Of a stretch of DNA of 64,000 nucleotides, positions 9,453-18,133 are shown one piece after another. The notes under the pieces are model-generated. The model was not told the DNA's origin. It searched no databases and worked only from the letters and a program-made list of their open reading frames with translations. The translations under genes were made by a program, and so were the position numbers. Each line of letters starts with the position of its first letter. Positions within the stretch are counted from its first letter, which is position 1. The DNA comes from an uncultured Chitinophaga sp. (GTDB lineage: Bacteria > Bacteroidota > Bacteroidia > Chitinophagales > Chitinophagaceae). The stretch covers positions 38,761 to 102,760 of the forward strand of contig NZ_CAMLHC010000027.1 in NCBI RefSeq assembly GCF_946479755.1, given 5' to 3'.

Positions 9453-9911
9453 TTATGCTTCTGTACCTTCTCCTTCTGCGGGTGCGGATGGAGCAGCAGG
9501 AGTGTCTTCAACCTTTCTTACGATAGGAGCAGCTACTCTTGCTTTTCTGTGACCGTCGCGACGGGCAGATACTTTCTGTTCGTGTTCAGCTTGCCATTGT
9601 GCAAATTTCTGGTATGCAGTAGGCTCGTCGAACAGGTTCAGGGTAACACCTCTTAACAGGTGTTTCAAATACAATACACCTTTGAAAGACAGGATCCGTC
9701 TAACAGTGTCGGTAGGCTGAGCGCCTTTCTGCAACCAACGCAATGCTTTTTCAGTATCGATGTTGATGGAAGCCGGAACTGTTAATGGATTGTAAGTACC
9801 AATTTTCTGGATGAATTTACCATCTCTGGGAGCGCGAGCGTCGGCTACTACGATAAAATAGAAAGGCCTCTTCTTTGCGCCATGTCTCTGCAGTCTGATT
9901 TTTACTGGCAT
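9453..9911 (-). CDS. rpsP: 30S ribosomal protein S16 with C-terminal extension
   Basis: Small-subunit ribosomal protein needed for 30S assembly. The first 80 or so residues ([36 protein letters not shown]) are canonical S16. The protein then continues to 152 residues, with a helical basic stretch (about 90-125) and an Ala/Pro/Glu-rich acidic tail. Long S16 tails are known in Bacteroidota, so this is probably normal for the group. It is the first gene of the rpsP-rimM-trmD-rplS series and has a near-perfect promoter. Confidence 0.96.
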   Translation of the reverse strand: MPVKIRLQRHGAKKRPFYFIVVADARAPRDGKFIQKIGTYNPLTVPASINIDTEKALRWLQKGAQPTDTVRRILSFKGVLYLKHLLRGVTLNLFDEPTAYQKFAQWQAEHEQKVSARRDGHRKARVAAPIVRKVEDTPAAPSAPAEGEGTEA

Positions 9912-9964
9912 AAATAAGTCGAGTTATTTTTTGCGAGTTAGGAAATATTGTTTAATTAGGGATG

Positions 9965-9995
9965 CAAATGTAACCTTCTAATTGGTATTTGCAAA
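9965..9995 (-). promoter_or_regulatory. promoter of rpsP
   Basis: TTTG-N19-TACATTTG on the minus strand, an exact match to the Bacteroidota consensus, about 54 bases upstream of the S16 start codon. Confidence 0.8.
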
Positions 9996-10019
9996 AAAAA
10001 GTTTACGGAGCGAAATATT

Positions 10020-11345
10020 TTATTTCACCAGTCCTCTCAGACCCTTGCCACCAGCGCCAAACTTGTTCATCATTTTCATCATCTGGCGCATCTGCTCGAA
10101 CTGTTTCATGAACTGGTTCACGTCCTGGATGTTTTTACCGCTGCCTTTGGCGATGCGTTTGCGGCGGCTGCCGTCGATGAGGTCGGGATTACCGCGTTCA
10201 TCGGGCGTCATGGAGTTGATCATGGCTTCGATGCCTTTGAAGGCGTCGTCGCTGATATCAAGGTCCTTTACGGCTTTGCCCACACCGGGGATCATGCCCA
10301 TCAGGTCCTTCAGGTTACCCATTTTCTTGATCTGCTGGAGTTGTTCCCGGAAATCGTCGAAATCGAACTGGTTCTGGCGGATCTTTTTCTCCAGTTTTTT
10401 GGCCTGCTCTTCGTTGAACTGCGCCTGGGCACGTTCCACGAGGGTGGTGATATCACCCATGCCGAGGATACGCTGTGCCATACGCTCAGGATAGAACACG
10501 TCGAGGGTGTCCATCTTTTCGCCCATGCTCACGAACTTGATCGGCTTGGTGACAGTGTAACGGATGGTCAGGGCCGCACCGCCGCGGGTATCACCGTCAA
10601 GTTTGGTGAGTACCACGCCGGTAAAGTCCAGCCGGTCGTTAAACGCCTTGGCGGTGTTCACCGCATCCTGGCCGGTCATGGAGTCTACCACGAACAGGAC
10701 TTCCTGTGGCTTCACGGCGTTTTTCACGTTGGCCACTTCGGTCATCATCACCTCATCCACAGCCAGGCGGCCGGCGGTATCGATGATGATAATGTTATTG
10801 CCATTGGCTTTGGCGTGTTTGACCGCATTTTCCGCGATCTGCACGGCATTTTTATTTTCAGGCTCGCTATACACTTCCACCCCGATCTGCTCGCCCAGCA
10901 CTTTCAGCTGGTCGATCGCCGCCGGACGGTAGATATCTGCCGCCACCAGCAAAGGTTTCTTGCTCTTCTTGGTTTTGAGGAAGTTGGCCAGTTTACCGGA
11001 GAAAGTGGTTTTACCGGAACCCTGCAAACCAGCGATGAGTATAATCGAGGGAGATGTTTTGATATCAATTTCCGCTTCGGTGCCGCCCATCAGCTCGGCC
11101 AGCTCGTCTTTCACGATCTTTACCATGAGCTGTCCGGGAGAGATGGCGGTCAGCACCTTTTCTCCCATGGCTTTATCCTTTACTTTATCAGTAAATTCCT
11201 TGGCTATTTTGTAGTTCACGTCCGCATCCACCAGTGCACGGCGGATTTCCTTCACGGTACTGGCGATATTGATTTCCGAAATACGGCCTTCCCCTTTAAG
11301 CTGCTTAAACGCGGAATCTAATCTCTCTGATAATGATTCAAACAT
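10020..11345 (-). CDS. ffh: signal recognition particle protein Ffh (SRP54)
   Basis: GTPase that, with 4.5S RNA, binds signal sequences of nascent inner-membrane proteins and delivers them to FtsY and SecYEG. The 441-residue protein has the N domain helical bundle, then the G domain with P-loop GLQGSGKTTF (about residue 106), DTAGRL and TKLDGD. The methionine-rich M domain follows at about residues 325-430 (MKQFEQMRQMMKMMNKFG). A TAATTTTG box lies about 23-30 bases before the start. The 4.5S RNA gene was not identified in the window. Confidence 0.97.
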   Translation of the reverse strand: MFESLSERLDSAFKQLKGEGRISEINIASTVKEIRRALVDADVNYKIAKEFTDKVKDKAMGEKVLTAISPGQLMVKIVKDELAELMGGTEAEIDIKTSPSIILIAGLQGSGKTTFSGKLANFLKTKKSKKPLLVAADIYRPAAIDQLKVLGEQIGVEVYSEPENKNAVQIAENAVKHAKANGNNIIIIDTAGRLAVDEVMMTEVANVKNAVKPQEVLFVVDSMTGQDAVNTAKAFNDRLDFTGVVLTKLDGDTRGGAALTIRYTVTKPIKFVSMGEKMDTLDVFYPERMAQRILGMGDITTLVERAQAQFNEEQAKKLEKKIRQNQFDFDDFREQLQQIKKMGNLKDLMGMIPGVGKAVKDLDISDDAFKGIEAMINSMTPDERGNPDLIDGSRRKRIAKGSGKNIQDVNQFMKQFEQMRQMMKMMNKFGAGGKGLRGLVK

Positions 11346-11400
11346 TGTTGATATTTTAAACGGACAGCAAAATTATTGTTTTTGGGTGAGAATACAGCTT

Positions 11401-11720
11401 TTCAATTACGAATTGCGAATGACGAATGACGAATTAGAGCCCTTTATAAGTCGGAATGCGCCCGGGATGGGCGGCAGGGACTCCAAAAAGCGGAGATGGC
11501 GGCACGCCTCGACAGGGTTCCATTGGCCGGGCGCCACGGACGGCATACCACAGACAGGGCGCAAAAAAAGCGGAGATGATGGAGCCTCCCCCATTATCTC
11601 CGCCCAAAGCGTTTATTATCCAACAAATTCAATATAATTCTAATAAAACTCCCCTGCCTGACATCAGCAGGCATTTTCGCAACATATCCAGCCTCTCAAT
11701 ATTCGTAATTCGTAATTGAA
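11401..11720. repeat. AATTRCGAATTRCG-ended inverted-repeat element
   Basis: This gene-free stretch between ffh and rpoD is bounded by inverted copies of one sequence: TTCAATTACGAATTGCGAAT at 11401-11420 and, reversed, TTCAATTACGAATTACGAAT at 11701-11720. The left end continues with two further GACGAAT units. The interior is GC-rich, holds the rpoD terminator and two copies of AAAAAGCGGAGATG, and has no convincing gene. A related repeat pair follows clpX at 51 kb. It resembles a MITE or REP-like intergenic element, but no transposase relationship can be shown here. Confidence 0.6.
11562..11603 (-). terminator. terminator after rpoD
   Basis: On the minus strand GCGGAGATAATGG pairs with CCATCATCTCCGC (one mismatch) around an eight-base loop, followed by seven T residues. 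It lies inside the inverted-repeat element downstream of rpoD. Confidence 0.75.
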
Positions 11721-11725
11721 ATCGA

Positions 11726-12592
11726 CTATCCCAGGTAGTTCCGGAGCAGTTTGCTTCTGGAGGTGGTCCTCAGCTTGGTGATAGCCTTGTCTTTGATCTG
11801 GCGTACCCTTTCGCGGGTGAGGCCGAATTTTTCCCCGATATCTTCGAGTGACATGGGATGTTCCACAGCAATACCGAAATACAGCATGATCACATCTTTC
11901 TGGCGGTCTGTGAGGGTAGACAGGGACCTTTCAATTTCCCGGCGAAGGGAATCGTGGTGGTCCAGTTCCTCGTCGGCGCTGACGGCGTTTGGATTTTCGA
12001 GCACGTCCAGCAGGGAGTTGTCTTCCCCGTCGATAAACGGCGCGTCCATAGAAACGTGGCGGGCGGCTACGCCAAGAGTGGCTTCCACTTCATCGGTATT
12101 GATTTCGAGGATGGTGGCCAGCTCGTCGGGTGACGGCTCCCTTTCAAATTCCTGTTCCAGCTGGGAATATGCCTTGCTGATCTTGTTGCTGAGGCCCACT
12201 TTGTTGAGTGGCAGCCTTACGATCCTGGACTGTTCGGCCAGTGCCTGGAGGATGGACTGACGGATCCACCATACGGCGTAGGAAATGAATTTAAAACCGC
12301 GTGTTTCATCAAAACGTTGAGCAGCTTTAATTAACCCCAGGTTGCCCTCGTTGATCAGGTCGCTGAGCGACAGACCCTGGTTCTGATACTGTTTGGCAAC
12401 GGATACCACAAAGCGGAGATTAGCTTTAGTCAGCTTTTCCAACGCTCTCTGATCGCCCTGCTTGATGCGGATAGCGAGGTTTACCTCTTCTTCCGGCGTA
12501 ATTAAATCCACCTTCCCAATCTCCTGCAAGTACTTCTCGAGGGACTGAGATTCCCTGTTGGTAATGGATTTAGTGATTTTAAGTTGGCGCAT
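11726..12592 (-). CDS. rpoD: primary sigma factor, short Bacteroidota type
   Basis: Directs RNA polymerase to housekeeping promoters. At 288 residues it lacks the long region 1.1 and non-conserved region of E. coli RpoD, as is normal for the Bacteroidota primary sigma (sigma-ABfr type). The start [20 protein letters not shown] is the characteristic beginning; an ATG two codons earlier is possible. Region 2 holds [16 protein letters not shown] and [16 protein letters not shown], and region 4 has [17 protein letters not shown]. Its own promoter is a perfect TTTG-N19-TATTTTTG. The TANNTTTG boxes seen in this window are the kind this sigma recognises. Confidence 0.97.
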   Translation of the reverse strand: MRQLKITKSITNRESQSLEKYLQEIGKVDLITPEEEVNLAIRIKQGDQRALEKLTKANLRFVVSVAKQYQNQGLSLSDLINEGNLGLIKAAQRFDETRGFKFISYAVWWIRQSILQALAEQSRIVRLPLNKVGLSNKISKAYSQLEQEFEREPSPDELATILEINTDEVEATLGVAARHVSMDAPFIDGEDNSLLDVLENPNAVSADEELDHHDSLRREIERSLSTLTDRQKDVIMLYFGIAVEHPMSLEDIGEKFGLTRERVRQIKDKAITKLRTTSRSKLLRNYLG

Positions 12593-12651
12593 TGACATAG
12601 AGTCGGAACAGTTACAGGTTAAGAAAAAGTTAAGATTTGATGAATGCCTGA

Positions 12652-12682
12652 CAAAAATAACTTTTTTTAGAAGCCGACCAAA
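12652..12682 (-). promoter_or_regulatory. promoter of rpoD
   Basis: TTTG, 19 bases, TATTTTTG on the minus strand, 60 bases before the rpoD start. It is an exact consensus match, so rpoD is probably transcribed by its own product. Confidence 0.8.
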
Positions 12683-12890
12683 AAAAATCTGTCGTTTTTA
12701 AATCATTTCCAAATAAAATCGATTGATCTTTAAGAGCTTATTATTTTCCCGCTAAACCCGCTCCCGATACGGCATCGGCTGTAATCATCACTGACAGGGT
12801 ATTTACAAATAGTAAAATATTATAATATTTGTAAAATCTATAAGGTGTTCATACATTCTTCAGATTAATTAAAAAAAAACCGTAAATTAT
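12683..12890. other. AT-rich gap between divergent promoters
   Basis: This is the middle of the rpoD/START-protein intergenic region. It is AT-rich apart from a short GC-rich patch around 12750-12780. No ORF, RNA gene or clear operator is visible. Confidence 0.5.
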
Positions 12891-12920
12891 TTTGACAGAA
12901 TAAAATATTTTCTATAATTG
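12891..12920 (+). promoter_or_regulatory. promoter of the START-like gene
   Basis: TTTG, 18 bases, TATAATTG, matching seven of eight bases of the TANNTTTG box, 37 bases before the start codon. Confidence 0.6.
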
Positions 12921-12956
12921 CAACCTGATGATATTGATTTACTAATTATTTGAGAG

Positions 12957-13337
12957 ATGTCTAAGAAAGTGCTTTACGAGTTGGAATTCCCGGTTAGGTG
13001 CTCCCCCGGTATCCTATACGAATTCCTGTCAACCCCCGCTGGTTTGCAGGAATGGTTCGCAGACAGGGTAGACTTCAGGGACAATGTATTTTCCTTTTCC
13101 TGGAATGGCAGTTCTGAAGAAGCAGAAATTCTGGAACAGGAGGAAGACGAATTTATCCGGTTCCACTGGCTCCATGCCCCGAAGGAGGAATTCTTTGAAT
13201 TCCGCATTCAAATTTCAGAAGTCACCAATATGACCATTTTGGTTGTAAAAGACTTCGCTGACAAGAGAGAGATTAAAGACCAGAGCCAGCTTTGGGAATC
13301 CCAGGTAAAAGATCTGTTCCATCGGATAGGAAACTAA
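12957..13337 (+). CDS. START-like (SRPBCC/AHSA1 fold) protein
   Basis: The 126-residue protein has the pattern of the Bacteroidota START-like family: an N-terminal strand (KVLYELEFPV), a helix with the family motif LSTPAGLQEWFAD, alternating strands with FSFSWNGSSEEAEI, and a C-terminal helix SQLWESQVKDLFHRI. Such folds bind hydrophobic ligands, but no ligand is known for this subfamily. It has no signal peptide, so it should be cytosolic. It is divergent from rpoD. Its stop codon directly abuts the stop codon of the convergent gene, with no base between, leaving no room for a terminator outside coding sequence. Confidence 0.8.
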   Translation: MSKKVLYELEFPVRCSPGILYEFLSTPAGLQEWFADRVDFRDNVFSFSWNGSSEEAEILEQEEDEFIRFHWLHAPKEEFFEFRIQISEVTNMTILVVKDFADKREIKDQSQLWESQVKDLFHRIGN

Positions 13338-13952
13338 TCACGGCCTTTTCACCGTCAATTCATTGAGTAGGGTCGCATAAGCCTCCACTATATCAGTAAT
13401 TATTTCTCCCCAGCGTTCCAATGCAAACGGTTTCGCCAGTTTAATGAAATTTTTCCGGCCAACCAGCCTTTTCCAGTCTGCTAAACTCATATCACCTATG
13501 AACCGGTAATTTCCGTTTTCAAAGTCATGTTCCCAGGGATCGTCCGGCAGGTACACCTGAAATCCGGCCGCCGCCAGTGGCTCATAAGCCGTCAGCAGCG
13601 AGGCCTCAAACTGCTTTTTAACCATCCCCGCCAGGTGCAGGGTGCAGCTGAAATAATGCCCCCACCAGAACATACTGCGGAAAGCAAACACGTCGGTTTT
13701 ACTGAAATACCGCGGATAATCCAGTATTACCCATGGCAGTGACTTGTACTGCTCTCCTTTCGAGATCTTCGGTCCCTGTTGCAGCCATACCGGGTCAAAA
13801 GCAAAACCGGAGGCCGCATCCCATGTTGCCAGCGCTTCCTGTAACTGTCCCATTAACAACATCACCTTCTCTATCGCGCTGTTTTTCAGCTCTATGACCC
13901 GCGGTGTAAATACAACGGCTGCCTCTTCTGCTGTCAGATAAAAATTTTCCAT
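13338..13952 (-). CDS. conserved protein of unknown function, 204 residues
   Basis: I do not recognise a family. The protein is soluble-looking, aromatic-rich (FWWGHYFSC, LPWVILDYPRYF) and has no signal peptide or clear membrane segment. The middle contains a Trp/Tyr/His-rich block at about residues 85-115, and the C terminus is helical. Codon use resembles neighbouring genes and the frame is open throughout, which supports a real gene. It is convergent with the START-like gene and divergent from the LptF-like gene. Confidence 0.7.
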   Translation of the reverse strand: MENFYLTAEEAAVVFTPRVIELKNSAIEKVMLLMGQLQEALATWDAASGFAFDPVWLQQGPKISKGEQYKSLPWVILDYPRYFSKTDVFAFRSMFWWGHYFSCTLHLAGMVKKQFEASLLTAYEPLAAAGFQVYLPDDPWEHDFENGNYRFIGDMSLADWKRLVGRKNFIKLAKPFALERWGEIITDIVEAYATLLNELTVKRP

Positions 13953-14013
13953 ATAATTTAACGGTATTTTCAGGGATGCTTTAACACTCCTTTGTGAAAT
14001 CGTACTACCTTTG

Positions 14014-14082
14014 CTCGCAAAGCGGCAAAGTAAGCAAAGAACGCTAAGAAATTGACATTTGCTTACTTTGCCTCTTTGCGAG
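14014..14082. repeat. GCAAAG-rich hairpin repeat, copy 1
   Basis: Two 25-base arms, inverted with one mismatch, flank a 19-base loop. The left arm starts CTCGCAAAGCGGCAAAG and the right arm ends CTCTTTGCGAG. It lies between divergent genes, just before the LptF-like start codon, and is related in sequence to the hairpins at 16.26 and 17.97 kb. Confidence 0.75.
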
Positions 14083-14102
14083 AAAAAAATCAGGCATTAT
14101 CA

Positions 14103-15560
14103 GTGAAGAAACTCGATAAATTAATTATTAGAACATTCCTGGGCCCCTTCGTGGCGACCTTCTTTGTGACGCTTTTTGTGCTGGTAATGCAGTTTCTCTG
14201 GAAATATGTGGACGACCTGGTAGGAAAAGGACTGGACACAATGGTGATCGTGCAACTGATCGCTTACACCAGCGCCACGCTGGTAACACTCGCCCTCCCC
14301 CTGGCGGTGCTGCTGTCGTCTATCATGACTTTCGGCAACCTCGGAGAGAGCTTTGAACTGGTAGCCCTGAAATCAGCCGGTATCTCCCTGCTGCGTTTCA
14401 TCCGGCCCCTCATGGTGGTGTGCAGCATCATCGGGGTGCTGGCATTCCTGTTTGCCAATTACGTGATCCCCGTAGCCAATCTGCAGGCCAAATCCCTGCT
14501 GTACGACATCACCTACTCCAAACCGGCCTTCAACATCAAGGCGGGTGTATTTTACCGCGATATCCCCGGCTATACCATCAAGGTGGCCCAGAAAGATAAA
14601 GACAACCAGACCATCCACCAGGTAATGATCTTCGATCACTCCACCGGCGGTGGCGGCGGCGACAAGATCATCCTCGCTGAAAAAGGCCAGATGGTGCTCA
14701 CCGCCAACAAACGTTTCCTCTACTTCATTCTCGAAAATGGCTGGAGGTACGAGGAAAAAGGGAACAGTGGCTATTCCGTTCCCGGCGACATGATCCGCTT
14801 CAGCTTTAAAAAATACTCCAAGGCCTTTGACCTGAGCTCTTTTGCCTTTAACCGCCTGAACACGGACCTGTTTGCCTCCAACCAGCAGATGCTCAATATC
14901 CGGCAGCTGGACCTGGCCATCGACTCCCTGCAGAAATCCCAAAATGTTTTCGCACGGACTGTCAACGCCTACGTGACCGTGCGTTTTCCCTTCTTCAGAT
15001 GGAAAGATTCTGCCTGGGCAGCTACCGCCCCGCCGCTGAAAGTGAAGGATTTTGAAGAAATCGTCCCGGAAAAAAGCCGCCGCAACGTGCTGGACAGGGC
15101 CGAACAGAGCGTACGGGAAACATTAAGCTCCCTTGAGGCGCCTACCAAAGAATATTCTGACAAGCACAGCGTTATATTAATGCATAAAGTGGAATGGCAG
15201 CGTAAGTTTACCCTCGCCGCAGCCTGTGTGGTGATGTTCCTGATCGGCGCCCCGCTGGGCTCTATTATCCGTAAAGGAGGCCTGGGCACCCCGCTGGTGT
15301 TTGCCGTGATCTTCTTCGTGATCTTCAATATATTTTTCATGATCGGGGAAAAGATGGCCCGCAGCGGCGTGATGTTCACCTGGTCGGGCATGTGGCTGTC
15401 GAACATTGTCCTGGTACCGATCGCCGGCTTTTTAATTTATAAAGCCATGAATGATTCCAACTTATTCAATAAAGAATTTTATTTTCGCATATATCAAAAA
15501 ATAAAAAAGTTCTTACAAAAGTTTAGACGTAACAAGTTTAAAAAGCAACCTACAATTTAA
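14103..15560 (+). CDS. LptF/LptG-family permease
   Basis: Membrane subunit of the LptB2FG exporter that extracts lipopolysaccharide from the inner membrane toward LptC/LptA. The 485-residue protein has the YjgP/YjgQ layout: transmembrane helices near residues 12-35, 50-80 and 95-120, a large periplasmic beta-rich domain (about 130-360), and three C-terminal helices. The first family segment is KLDKLIIRTFLGPF. The start is taken as GTG at 14103 because the open frame upstream runs through the hairpin repeat. LptF and LptG are hard to tell apart here; only one copy is present. The PAP2 gene follows by 11 bases. Confidence 0.88.
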   Translation: MKKLDKLIIRTFLGPFVATFFVTLFVLVMQFLWKYVDDLVGKGLDTMVIVQLIAYTSATLVTLALPLAVLLSSIMTFGNLGESFELVALKSAGISLLRFIRPLMVVCSIIGVLAFLFANYVIPVANLQAKSLLYDITYSKPAFNIKAGVFYRDIPGYTIKVAQKDKDNQTIHQVMIFDHSTGGGGGDKIILAEKGQMVLTANKRFLYFILENGWRYEEKGNSGYSVPGDMIRFSFKKYSKAFDLSSFAFNRLNTDLFASNQQMLNIRQLDLAIDSLQKSQNVFARTVNAYVTVRFPFFRWKDSAWAATAPPLKVKDFEEIVPEKSRRNVLDRAEQSVRETLSSLEAPTKEYSDKHSVILMHKVEWQRKFTLAAACVVMFLIGAPLGSIIRKGGLGTPLVFAVIFFVIFNIFFMIGEKMARSGVMFTWSGMWLSNIVLVPIAGFLIYKAMNDSNLFNKEFYFRIYQKIKKFLQKFRRNKFKKQPTI

Positions 15561-15571
15561 AACCTACAGAT

Positions 15572-16243
15572 TTGAAAACGCTGTTTACACTGTTCAGAAA
15601 GAATGCATATTTCTTTCTGCCCTTCCTGCTATGGCTTATAGTAGGGGGAGTAATGCTGGCAACCTACAGTCAACGTGAGTTATTTCTTGGTATCAACGGG
15701 GAACACTCAACGGTTGGAGATGTGTTGGTCACCGGGATCACTTATCTCGGGGATGGTATTATGTTTAGCTTAATCCTGCTGCTGATGCTGCTCATGCAGA
15801 AGTTCAGGGTATTTTTCATCGGTCTGGCAGTATTTCTGCTGGCAGTCATTGTAGTACAGGTAGCTAAACATTATTTTAATGCGCCCAGGCCCATCAGCTA
15901 CTTTGGTGATGAAGCCGCCACGCTGGTACATACGGTAAAGTGGGTCACCGTGCATAGCAGCTGCAGTTTCCCTTCCGGACACTCTGCAGGGGCTTTTGCC
16001 ATGTTCAGTTTCCTGTCGGTATGGCTGCGCAATAAAAAGCTGGGATTGCTGTTTATTGTATTAGCACTGACAGCAGGCTATTCCCGCATTTACCTGGCAC
16101 AACACTTTTTCGCTGACGTATACGTAGGCAGCATCGTAGGAACCCTGAGCACTGTTATTGTATGTGGGTTCTTCAGGTTCCGGGACTCCGCCACTTCTCC
16201 GGAAGTATGTGCGGAAGCCGTTATGAACGCCAATGCGGCGTAA
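15572..16243 (+). CDS. PAP2-family membrane phosphatase
   Basis: Predicted inner-membrane lipid phosphatase, for example on undecaprenyl-PP, phosphatidylglycerol-P or lipid A phosphate. The 223-residue protein has about six helices and all three PAP2 signatures: K-H-Y-F-N-A-P-R-P near residue 105, FPSGHSAGAF (about 133-142) and SRIYLAQHFFADV (about 172-184), with the catalytic His residues in the last two. The start codon is TTG; the next in-frame Met would remove the first helix. It shares an apparent operon with the LptF-like gene and precedes an ArnT-like transferase, which suggests work on lipid A or lipid carriers. Confidence 0.88.
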   Translation: MKTLFTLFRKNAYFFLPFLLWLIVGGVMLATYSQRELFLGINGEHSTVGDVLVTGITYLGDGIMFSLILLLMLLMQKFRVFFIGLAVFLLAVIVVQVAKHYFNAPRPISYFGDEAATLVHTVKWVTVHSSCSFPSGHSAGAFAMFSFLSVWLRNKKLGLLFIVLALTAGYSRIYLAQHFFADVYVGSIVGTLSTVIVCGFFRFRDSATSPEVCAEAVMNANAA

Positions 16244-16258
16244 ATCCCGCAAATTTTT

Positions 16259-16305
16259 CAAAGGAGCAAAGTTCGCAAAGCACCTTTGCGGATTTTGCTC
16301 CTTTG
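16259..16305. repeat. GCAAAG-rich hairpin repeat, copy 2
   Basis: A nested palindrome. The outer arms CAAAGGAGCAAA and TTTGCTCCTTTG enclose inner arms CGCAAAG and CTTTGCG around CAC. A T run follows, so it could also end the PAP2 transcript. It shares the CAAAGGAGC and CGCAAAG words with copies 1 and 3. Confidence 0.75.
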
Positions 16306-16349
16306 CTTTTTTAGCGAGCCGTAATGCTTATTTTTTATAAAACGTTATA

Positions 16350-17972
16350 ATGAAATACCTGTTGATTGCCCTTGTGGCAGCCCTGTTATTTATACCTTTT
16401 CTGGGGGCTGTACACCTTTTTGACTGGGACGAGATAAACTTTGCAGAAGCAGCCCGGGAGATGATTGTAAGCCATAACTACAGTCAGGTACAAATCGATT
16501 TCCGGCCTTTCTGGGAAAAACCGCCCCTGTTTATCTGGATGCAGGCCGGCAGCATGCTGCTCTTTGGCGTTAATGACTTCGCGGCCCGTCTTCCGAATGC
16601 AATCATCGGTATCGCTACCCTGCTGAGCCTTTACGCTATTGGTAAAAAACTGGTGGACGAGAAAATGGGCATCTGGTGGGCCCTGGTATATGCCGGCTCC
16701 TGGCTCCCCCACTTCTATTTTAAGTCAGGTATTATCGACCCTACTTTCAACTACTTCATTTTCCTTGCTATTTATTTCGCGTACCGGATCGCCTACAGCG
16801 AAAAATCTTACCGTATGGCCATGCTGAGCGGCTTTTTCCTCGGCCTGGCAGTACTGACCAAAGGACCTGTGGCCATCCTCGTGTCTATGCTCACCCTCCT
16901 GGTGTACTGGCTCTGGAATAAATTCCGCATTGGTATTAAACTGGCGCATCTGGGCCTTATTGCCCTTTTTGCGTCTATCACCACCCTGCTTTGGTTTGGC
17001 TATGAAATCATTGCCCACGGCTGGTGGTTTGTCAATGAATTTGTGGCTTACCAGATCCGCCTGCTCACCACCGAAGATGCCGGTCACGGCGGCCCGTTCT
17101 TCTACCACTGGATAGTACTCCTGATTGGTTGTTTTCCGGCCAGTATCTTCCTGTTTTCGTATATCCGTGGTCGCAAAAAAACGATCTACGGACAACCCGC
17201 AGCTACGGAACAAAAAGATTTCAAGGTATGGATGTGGGTATTGTTCTGGGTGGTGCTGATCCTGTTTTCCGTCGTGAAAACCAAGATCGTGCATTATTCT
17301 TCCCTGTGTTACTTCCCGCTGTCTTACCTGGCAGCATACCAGGTATATAAACTGTCCAACGGCAAGCTGCGCCTGCGCGGCTGGAACATTGCGCTGCTAT
17401 GCGTGATCGGGGTTGTGCTGGGCATTGCGATTGCCGCGTTGCCGCTGGTGGGCGTGTACAAGGACAAACTGATTCCTTATATCGGCGACAAATTCGCAGT
17501 AGCCAACCTGCAGGCCCAGGTATCCTGGTCGGTAACAGAAGCCGGTTACGGTATCGCCTATATTATCCTGGTGATCGTCAGCGCCGTGTTGCTGTCCCGT
17601 CAGAAAATCACCAACGGACTGCTATGCCTGTTTCTCAGCACCATCCTGATCATACAGGTAACGGTAGTGCATTTTGTGCCCAAAGTGGAGCGTTATTCCC
17701 AGGGGGCGGCTATCGACTTCTTTATATCGCTGCAGGGCAAGGATGTGTATGTAAAAGCGCTTGGCTACCACAGCTATGCGCAGCATTACTATTCCCGGGA
17801 ACAGCCCCACAGCAATAAAAACTACTATGATACCGACTGGCTGCTGAACGGCGCCATTGACAAGCCTGCTTATTTCATCTGCCGGATCACAGACAGCGAA
17901 GCATACGTTCATCATCCCAACCTTGAAGTGATTGGAGAAAAGAACGGATTTGTATTCCTGAAACGCAAATAG
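16350..17972 (+). CDS. ArnT-like glycosyltransferase (GT39/GT83-type membrane enzyme)
   Basis: Integral membrane transferase that moves a sugar from a polyprenyl-phosphate donor to lipid A or another periplasmic acceptor. The 540-residue protein begins with a signal-anchor helix followed by HLFDWDEINFAEAAREM, which carries the acidic residues of the first periplasmic loop typical of ArnT/PMT enzymes, and WEKPPLFIWMQ. About ten to twelve further helices follow, then a C-terminal periplasmic domain of about 120 residues. Hairpin repeats lie before and after it. The donor sugar is not predictable. Confidence 0.85.
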   Translation: MKYLLIALVAALLFIPFLGAVHLFDWDEINFAEAAREMIVSHNYSQVQIDFRPFWEKPPLFIWMQAGSMLLFGVNDFAARLPNAIIGIATLLSLYAIGKKLVDEKMGIWWALVYAGSWLPHFYFKSGIIDPTFNYFIFLAIYFAYRIAYSEKSYRMAMLSGFFLGLAVLTKGPVAILVSMLTLLVYWLWNKFRIGIKLAHLGLIALFASITTLLWFGYEIIAHGWWFVNEFVAYQIRLLTTEDAGHGGPFFYHWIVLLIGCFPASIFLFSYIRGRKKTIYGQPAATEQKDFKVWMWVLFWVVLILFSVVKTKIVHYSSLCYFPLSYLAAYQVYKLSNGKLRLRGWNIALLCVIGVVLGIAIAALPLVGVYKDKLIPYIGDKFAVANLQAQVSWSVTEAGYGIAYIILVIVSAVLLSRQKITNGLLCLFLSTILIIQVTVVHFVPKVERYSQGAAIDFFISLQGKDVYVKALGYHSYAQHYYSREQPHSNKNYYDTDWLLNGAIDKPAYFICRITDSEAYVHHPNLEVIGEKNGFVFLKRK

Positions 17973-18132
17973 TTCACGCAAAGCTTTCATAAGAGAGCAA
18001 AGGCACAAAGAAAATATATAGTAAAAACAAAGGAGCGAAGATCAAATCGAACTGATCTTCGCTCCTTTGTTTTCTTATTTAAACTTAAAAAAATCTTTGC
18101 TCCTTTGCTCTCTTATGAAAGCTTTGCGTGAA
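17973..18132. repeat. GCAAAG-rich nested palindrome, copy 3
   Basis: The outer arms (17973-18003 and 18102-18132) are 31 bases, perfectly inverted, starting TTCACGCAAAGCTTTC. The inner arms (18024-18044 and 18053-18073) are 21 bases, perfect, containing CAAAGGAGCGAAG, around an eight-base loop. The element fills the gap between two convergent genes: it starts at the base after the stop codon of the glycosyltransferase gene and ends 1 base before the dismutase stop. It could terminate both transcripts. Confidence 0.85.
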
Positions 18133-18133
18133 A

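Noticed and set aside
11456..11719. 87-residue plus-strand frame between ffh and rpoD
   Set aside because: It runs through an inverted-repeat element and a terminator, with low-complexity translation.
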